Assembly (NCBI GenBank): GCA_938030845.1
Contig: CALHIC010000570.1
Span: forward strand, 1 to 16,401
Direction of reading: 5' to 3'
DNA from: an uncultured Oribacterium sp.
GTDB lineage: Bacteria; Bacillota; Clostridia; Lachnospirales; Lachnospiraceae
Length of the DNA stretch: 16,401 nucleotides
Below the pieces are notes generated by a model. That model was not told where the DNA came from. It did not search any database and saw only the letters and a list, made by a program, of their open reading frames with translations. How positions within the stretch are numbered: position 1 is the stretch's first letter; each line of letters starts with the position of its first letter. Below are positions 12,747 through 16,401 of the stretch, piece after piece. Position numbers and translations under genes: made by a program.

Positions 12747-13775
12747 CTACGCTTTTTCGTACTGAAGTTCTGCGGAGGCATAGGTCAGTCCTGAACCGAA
12801 GCCCACCAAAACCAGCTTGTCCCCGGAATGTAAAAGGCCCTTTTCCTGCATATCCTTTAAAGCCATGGGGATGGAGGCTCCGGAAGTATTTCCGAAATAC
12901 TCCATGTTTTCAAAAAACTTCTTGGGATCAGCCTTCATGTGTCGCACCACATTTCGAATGATTCTGGAATTGGCCTGATGGCAAACCACATGCTGCACGG
13001 TTTCCAAGCTATCTCCGGTCTTTTCCAAAACCTTCTCGATGCAGTGAGGGACGATATCAATGGCAAAGAGGAAAACCCCCTTTCCATCCATTACCAGGTG
13101 GTCCAGCTTCTCATGCTTTCCTGCACTAACTCCCTCTCCCAGCTTCTCCGAATTCTCCGTGCCATCCTCATAAAAGCCGTCAAAGGCTCCGGTGTAAATG
13201 CCGGGGGCCATAATGGAATAATCTCCCTTAGAGCCCAAGTAGGAAGCGTAGAGAGTCTTGGCATCTCTTTTCACCACAGCAGCTCCTGCTCCGTCTCCGA
13301 AAATGACGGAAGTGGTTCTGTCCTCTATTTTCAGTAGTCGGGAAAGCTGTTCCGTTCCCACCACCAGGGCATAGTCCTTATTGGTGGAAAGTAAAAGCCC
13401 CCTAGCCACCTCCAGCCCGTAAACAAAGCCGCTGCAGGCCGCATTCAAATCCAATACGGGAACATCTTCTTTCGTGCCCAATTCCTTTGCCACGATAGCC
13501 GCAAGGCTTGGAGTGGAAAAATCCGGAGACATGGTAGCCACCACAATCACCCCGATATCCTCTCCCTTTAGTCCCGCATCTTCTACAGCCTCTTTAGCTG
13601 CCTTTATGGCTAATGTTCCTGCACTCTCATCCTTTTCGCAAAAACGCCTTTCATGGATTCCCGTCCTTGGATAAATCCATTCGTCACTGGTGTCCACCAG
13701 CTTCGCCAGGTCATCATTATGCACTCTCTTGCTTGGGATAGCCGATCCAAGACCAAGTATCTTTAGTCCTTCCAT
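12747..13775 (-). CDS. fabH: 3-oxoacyl-ACP synthase III FabH
   Basis: FabH starts fatty-acid synthesis by joining acetyl- or another acyl-CoA to malonyl-ACP. From the ATG at 13775 it has 342 residues. This start gives the typical MEGLKILGLGSAIP and follows GAGGA; the in-frame extension to 13832 overlaps accA and has no family support, and an ATG at 13778 is an equal alternative. The catalytic Cys is C114 (LDLNAACSGFVYG), His is in VVCHQANSRII and Asn in YFGNTSGASIPMAL. DTSDEWIYPRTGIHERRF is the conserved N-terminal segment. The chain is slightly longer than the common 310-330, with extra residues around YEDGTENSEKLGEG. It lies 13 bases after accA and 28 before fabK, within the operon. Confidence 0.96.
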   Translation of the reverse strand: MEGLKILGLGSAIPSKRVHNDDLAKLVDTSDEWIYPRTGIHERRFCEKDESAGTLAIKAAKEAVEDAGLKGEDIGVIVVATMSPDFSTPSLAAIVAKELGTKEDVPVLDLNAACSGFVYGLEVARGLLLSTNKDYALVVGTEQLSRLLKIEDRTTSVIFGDGAGAAVVKRDAKTLYASYLGSKGDYSIMAPGIYTGAFDGFYEDGTENSEKLGEGVSAGKHEKLDHLVMDGKGVFLFAIDIVPHCIEKVLEKTGDSLETVQHVVCHQANSRIIRNVVRHMKADPKKFFENMEYFGNTSGASIPMALKDMQEKGLLHSGDKLVLVGFGSGLTYASAELQYEKA

Positions 13776-13788
13776 CATTCCTCTTTTC

Positions 13789-14703
13789 CTAAATATTTCT
13801 GAATTTAGAGAGTCTGTCCTTTCGGATATCATGACGACTCATGCCATCGTAGTATGCCAAGGTCTTCTCCAAAATCTGATCCAAAGCCTTGTAAAGACTT
13901 TCCGGATCATCCTGAGCGCCTCCCAAGGATTCCGGAATGACCTCATCCGCTACATTGGCTTCCTTTAAGTCATTTGCGGTAAGCTTCATCACCTTTGCCG
14001 CTTCAGCCGCACGGGAGCTGTCCTTCCATAAAATGGTTGCAAAGCCCTCCGGACTTAAAACGGAGTAAATCGCATTTTCCAGCATCAAAATCTTATTGGC
14101 TACACAGATTCCCAAAGCACCGCCGGAGCTTCCTTCTCCCGTTACCACCGCAATTACCGGCACATGGAGAGAGCTCATAAAAGCAAGGTTTTTCGCAATG
14201 GCCTCACCCTGTCCGTGCTGCTCCGCTTCTAAGCCGGGGTACGCTCCCGGAGTGTCTACGAAAGTGATAATAGGTCTGTCAAACTTCTCTGCCTGCTCCA
14301 TGATTCTTTTTGCCTTCCGGTATCCTTCCGGACAGGACATTCCGAAGTTGCAGGAAAGATTTTCTTCCACCGTTCTTCCCTTTCTGTGACCCAGTACCGT
14401 TACCGGACGGCCATGAAAACGGGCAATTCCTCCGTAGATGGAGCGATCCTCATCATAGAGGTGGTCTCCCTTTTGTTCAAAAAAGTCTGTAAAAAGAGCA
14501 GAGAAGAAGTCCTCCACATGGGGGCGTCTGGGATGTCTTGCCAAAAATACCCGATCTCCCGGCTCCAAATCCTTACAACTGTCTAAGAGCTTTTTCTTTT
14601 CTTCCTGTAAAACTCTGATTTCCTCAGTTTTTTCTTCTTCCGCAAGAAGAGCCTGAATTTTCTCTTCTAAGGCTTCTGTTTTTTCCAATACTTCCTTAAT
14701 CAT
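13789..14703 (-). CDS. accA: Acetyl-CoA carboxylase carboxyltransferase subunit alpha
   Basis: AccA and AccD form the carboxyltransferase that moves CO2 from biotin to acetyl-CoA, making malonyl-CoA. The 304-residue chain has an N-terminal coiled coil (about 4-50, rich in Glu and Lys), then the crotonase-like fold. Characteristic segments are RHPRRPHVEDFFSALFTDF, GHRKGRTVEENLSCNFGM, PEGYRKAKRIMEQAEKF, TFVDTPGAYPGLEAEQHGQ and VTGEGSSGGALGI, with YSVLSPEGFATILWKD in the C-terminal half. AAGGAGG precedes the ATG. It follows accD after 140 bases in which I see no clear signal. accB and accC, needed for activity, are outside the window. Confidence 0.97.
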   Translation of the reverse strand: MIKEVLEKTEALEEKIQALLAEEEKTEEIRVLQEEKKKLLDSCKDLEPGDRVFLARHPRRPHVEDFFSALFTDFFEQKGDHLYDEDRSIYGGIARFHGRPVTVLGHRKGRTVEENLSCNFGMSCPEGYRKAKRIMEQAEKFDRPIITFVDTPGAYPGLEAEQHGQGEAIAKNLAFMSSLHVPVIAVVTGEGSSGGALGICVANKILMLENAIYSVLSPEGFATILWKDSSRAAEAAKVMKLTANDLKEANVADEVIPESLGGAQDDPESLYKALDQILEKTLAYYDGMSRHDIRKDRLSKFRNI

Positions 14704-14843
14704 CTATATTCCTCCTTGATTCCCGATTCCGACAATTTTATTTTCCATCTTTCTTTTTCTTGGTCTGAAATCTTTCTATCCGACCTCTCCCGCTCCGTAA
14801 CGTTTCTTTACTGTGCAACGGAAGCTTTTTCTATGAAAATGTC

Positions 14844-15719
14844 TTAGGCCTTCTGGTGTAATTTCAAAAGCTGAATCAAGGTTTCTCTCATATCTTTTCT
14901 TTCCACAATCTTGTCTACAAAGCCGTGGCTTTCCAGGTATTCACTCTTCTGGAAGCCCTTGGGGAGCTTACTGTTAATGGTCTGCTCAATAACTCTGGGG
15001 CCGGCAAAACCGATGAGCGCTCCCGGCTCTGCCAGGGTAATATCTCCTAAAGTGGCAAAGCTTGCAGTTACTCCTCCTGTGGTGGGGTGAGTTAAATAGC
15101 TGATAAAAAGTCCCCCGTGCTCGGAGAAAAGCTCCACTGCCGCAGAGGTCTTCGCCATTTGCATCAGGCTATAGATTCCCTCCTGCATTCTGGCTCCTCC
15201 TGATGCGGAGAAGATAATCAAGGGGCATTTTTCCTTATCCGCTACTTCGATTCCTCTGGTTACCTTCTCTCCTACCGCCTGGGACATGGAGCCCATGAAG
15301 AAACGGCTGTCCAGCACCAATACCACCACAGGAATTCCTCCGATTTTTCCCTTGGAAGAAATCACTGCCTCTTTCAGGCCGGTTTTTTTCGCCTGGCTGT
15401 CCGCCTTCTCTCTATACTCCGGGAAGTCCAAAGGATCCTTTACCGCCATATCCTGATCCAGCTCCTGGAAGGTTCCCGGATCATAAAGCATTTTTAAGCG
15501 ATAATAGGCTCCGATAGGACTGTAAGAACCGCAATGAGGGCAAATATAGTAATTTTCTTCCCAACGGGAACGAAGAGCTCTTCTTCCGCATTTTCTACAG
15601 CTGATAAAGGTTGCAGGCACCTTTAAGGGTGCAGCTCCGCTCATGGTATCTTTATTGGCTTTTTGCCGTAAGTCCCTGTCTTTCACCAGCTCTACCAGAC
15701 TTTGAATGGGTGATTTCAT
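14844..15719 (-). CDS. accD: Acetyl-CoA carboxylase carboxyltransferase subunit beta
   Basis: AccD is the zinc-bearing partner of AccA in the carboxyltransferase. From the ATG at 15719 it has 291 residues; this start follows AGGAGG, whereas the extension to 15758 adds 13 residues that the family lacks. The four-cysteine zinc ribbon is complete: C41, C44, C60 and C63 (SCRKCG and ICPHCG). The crotonase-like domain follows, with KEAVISSKGKIGGIPVVV, FMGSMSQAVGEK, SASGGARMQEG and the acyl-CoA-binding TTGGVTASFATLGDI. The C-terminus GFVDKIVERKDMRETLI is typical. It comes after acpP, separated by a terminator-like hairpin, and before accA. In streptococcal operons accD and accA are at the far end, so this order is a rearrangement. 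Confidence 0.97.
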   Translation of the reverse strand: MKSPIQSLVELVKDRDLRQKANKDTMSGAAPLKVPATFISCRKCGRRALRSRWEENYYICPHCGSYSPIGAYYRLKMLYDPGTFQELDQDMAVKDPLDFPEYREKADSQAKKTGLKEAVISSKGKIGGIPVVVLVLDSRFFMGSMSQAVGEKVTRGIEVADKEKCPLIIFSASGGARMQEGIYSLMQMAKTSAAVELFSEHGGLFISYLTHPTTGGVTASFATLGDITLAEPGALIGFAGPRVIEQTINSKLPKGFQKSEYLESHGFVDKIVERKDMRETLIQLLKLHQKA

Positions 15720-15769
15720 ATTTCCTCCTATGGTTCTTGACCTTTCCTTTAGAAACAATTCTTCTCTTT

Positions 15770-15792
15770 GAGAAAAGCGTCCCTAAGGACGC
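15770..15792 (-). terminator. Terminator-like hairpin between acpP and accD
   Basis: GCGTCC (15777-15782) and GGACGC (15787-15792) form a perfect 6-bp stem with a 4-base loop. On the minus strand it is followed by TTTTCTC. The short stem suggests partial termination, which would leave acpP mRNA more abundant than the downstream genes. Confidence 0.5.
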
Positions 15793-15822
15793 CTGTTTTT
15801 CTGTCTTTCTATCTTGATAAAT

Positions 15823-16053
15823 TTACGCCTTTGCGTTATTTGCATAGTCTAAAATATCTTTTACGGTATGCATCTTTCCGATTTCTCCATCAGGAATGGA
15901 AACGCCCAGCTCATCCTCTAAAGCCATGTGCAGCTCCACTAAGGAAAGAGAATCCACCTCTAAATCCTTCTGCATATCTGCCTCTAAAGTAACCTTATCC
16001 TCATCACATGCCAAAGTATCTACAATGATTTCCTTTAATCTCTCGAATTCCAT
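15823..16053 (-). CDS. acpP: Acyl carrier protein
   Basis: ACP carries the growing acyl chain on a phosphopantetheine arm and is the substrate platform for all Fab enzymes here. The 76-residue, strongly acidic protein is the usual size. The attachment serine is S35 in DLEVDSLSLVEL, with the flanking acidic helix II (ALEDELG) that contacts partner enzymes. The four-helix layout is complete, ending HTVKDILDYANN. AAAGGAG lies about six bases before the ATG. It is the first gene of the operon, directly behind the promoter at 16109-16137, and is followed by a short terminator-like hairpin. The placement fits a product needed in large amounts. Confidence 0.97.
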   Translation of the reverse strand: MEFERLKEIIVDTLACDEDKVTLEADMQKDLEVDSLSLVELHMALEDELGVSIPDGEIGKMHTVKDILDYANNAKA

Positions 16054-16108
16054 ACTGAACTCCTTTCACCTTTTTACTAAAAATTATTTTAATTAAATTT
16101 TCGAAAGC

Positions 16109-16137
16109 AATATAACTGTAAATCATAAAATTGTCAA
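16109..16137 (-). promoter_or_regulatory. Promoter of the acpP-fab operon
   Basis: On the minus strand TTGACA (16132-16137) and TATATT (16109-16114) are exactly 17 bases apart, close to the vegetative consensus. Transcription would start near 16102, giving a leader of about 49 nt. The start region is extremely AT-rich, with TTCGAAA and TTAATTAA palindromes that could bind a regulator. The TGTTAAA palindrome seen at marR is not present. Confidence 0.8.
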
Positions 16138-16172
16138 TAGAATATTTTTTTAAGGGATATAGTTTAAAATAT

Positions 16173-16203
16173 GCAAGAAGTGGTTTTGAAAACCACTTCT
16201 TGC
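16173..16203. other. Perfect 31-base palindrome upstream of the acpP promoter
   Basis: GCAAGAAGTGGTTTT is followed by one G and then its exact complement, giving 15-base arms. It lies 36 bases upstream of the acpP -35 box. On the minus strand it is followed by ATATTTTAAAC, not a clean T run, so it could be a weak third terminator, an operator or a cruciform-forming site. Confidence 0.55.
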
Positions 16204-16225
16204 CGGAGGAAGTGAAAGTGGAAGA

Positions 16226-16259
16226 GCAAAAATAGGGAGCTGTGTTTTCCACAGCTCCC
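16226..16259 (-). terminator. Intrinsic terminator, second of a tandem pair
   Basis: GGGAGCTGTG (16235-16244) pairs perfectly with CACAGCTCCC (16250-16259), 10 bp with a 5-base loop. On the minus strand it is followed by TATTTTTGC. It should stop transcription arriving from a gene beyond the right edge before the acpP promoter. Confidence 0.7.
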
Positions 16260-16261
16260 TT

Positions 16262-16323
16262 CTCCTATACGAAAAAGGCCCGGACGAAAATGCATTCTCG
16301 TCCGGACCTCTTTTGTATAGGAG
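16262..16323 (-). terminator. Long terminator hairpin, first of a tandem pair
   Basis: GGCCCGGACGA (16277-16287) pairs with TCGTCCGGACC (16298-16308) with one mismatch. The pairing continues outward, CTCCTATAC (16262-16270) against GTATAGGAG (16315-16323), for a stem of about 25 bp. On the minus strand the GC-rich half is followed by TTTTT, which itself is part of the outer stem. On the plus strand TCTTTTG follows, so it may act in both directions. Confidence 0.7.
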
Positions 16324-16332
16324 ATACGCTTA

Positions 16333-16350
16333 CCCTGCCGAAGGGCAGGG
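16333..16350. other. GC-rich hairpin at the right edge
   Basis: CCCTGCC (16333-16339) and GGCAGGG (16344-16350) form a 7-bp stem with a GAAG loop. It lies just outside the long terminator hairpin and inside a perfect 10-base inverted repeat, GCAAAAATAG (16226-16235) and CTATTTTTGC (16355-16364), that encloses the whole cluster. The remaining bases to 16401 show no gene. Confidence 0.45.
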
Positions 16351-16401
16351 CAAGCTATTTTTGCAATTTTATCTCTTTCCTTCCCTACTTCTTCAGAAAG
16401 G

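Noticed and set aside
13776..13832. Longer N-terminus for FabH
   Set aside because: It overlaps the accA end, lacks family similarity, and the internal ATG has a proper ribosome site.
16004..16252. 82-codon minus-strand frame upstream of acpP
   Set aside because: It spans the acpP promoter and the 31-base palindrome and overlaps acpP out of frame; it has no domain or ribosome site.

Overview
The window looks like chromosomal DNA of a low-to-mid GC Firmicute, most likely a clostridial (Lachnospiraceae-like) organism. This is an inference from several points: SecD and SecF are fused in one chain, the enoyl-ACP reductase is FabK rather than FabI, the tRNA-guanine transglycosylase and DUF1934 protein look clostridial, the -10/-35 boxes and AGGAGG ribosome sites are strong, and gene order is Gram-positive. 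All sixteen genes I can support lie on the minus strand, so transcription runs from high to low coordinates.

Right half (about 16140 down to 7904): a type II fatty-acid synthesis operon. A good promoter (TTGACA, 17 nt, TATATT) precedes acpP, followed by accD, accA, fabH, fabK, fabD, fabG, fabF and fabZ. Together these make malonyl-CoA (the carboxyltransferase half only), load and condense malonyl-ACP, and carry out the reduce-dehydrate-reduce cycle on ACP. accB and accC (biotin carrier and biotin carboxylase) are not in the window. A terminator-like hairpin follows acpP, and another sits just before fabZ. Upstream of acpP (16173-16364) is a nest of strong hairpins that probably includes tandem terminators of the preceding gene.

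Middle (7904 down to 6533): an 819-base gene-poor stretch with two long hairpin repeats, then a MarR-family regulator with a perfect palindrome in its leader and its own terminator. Its position beside the fab genes suggests, but does not prove, a FabT-like role.

Left half (6489 down to 293): secDF (with its own promoter and structured leader), tgt, yajC, ddl, then a DUF1934/YwiB protein with its own promoter and a single-pass membrane protein I do not recognise. These serve protein export, queuosine tRNA modification and peptidoglycan precursor synthesis.

The most unusual content is a family of four long imperfect hairpins (about 9-254, 7166-7537, 7661-7903 and 8363-8628). Each carries a conserved core of about 96 nt at its tip, on long arms that are complementary within a copy but unrelated between copies. 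The cores share GGGCACGCTCYCGCTA at one end and GGGCTCAGAT at the other, fall into two subtypes, and show compensating changes in their inner stems. They occur in both orientations, only between genes. One lies between fabF and fabZ, where streptococcal operons carry accB. I do not know this element from any named family.
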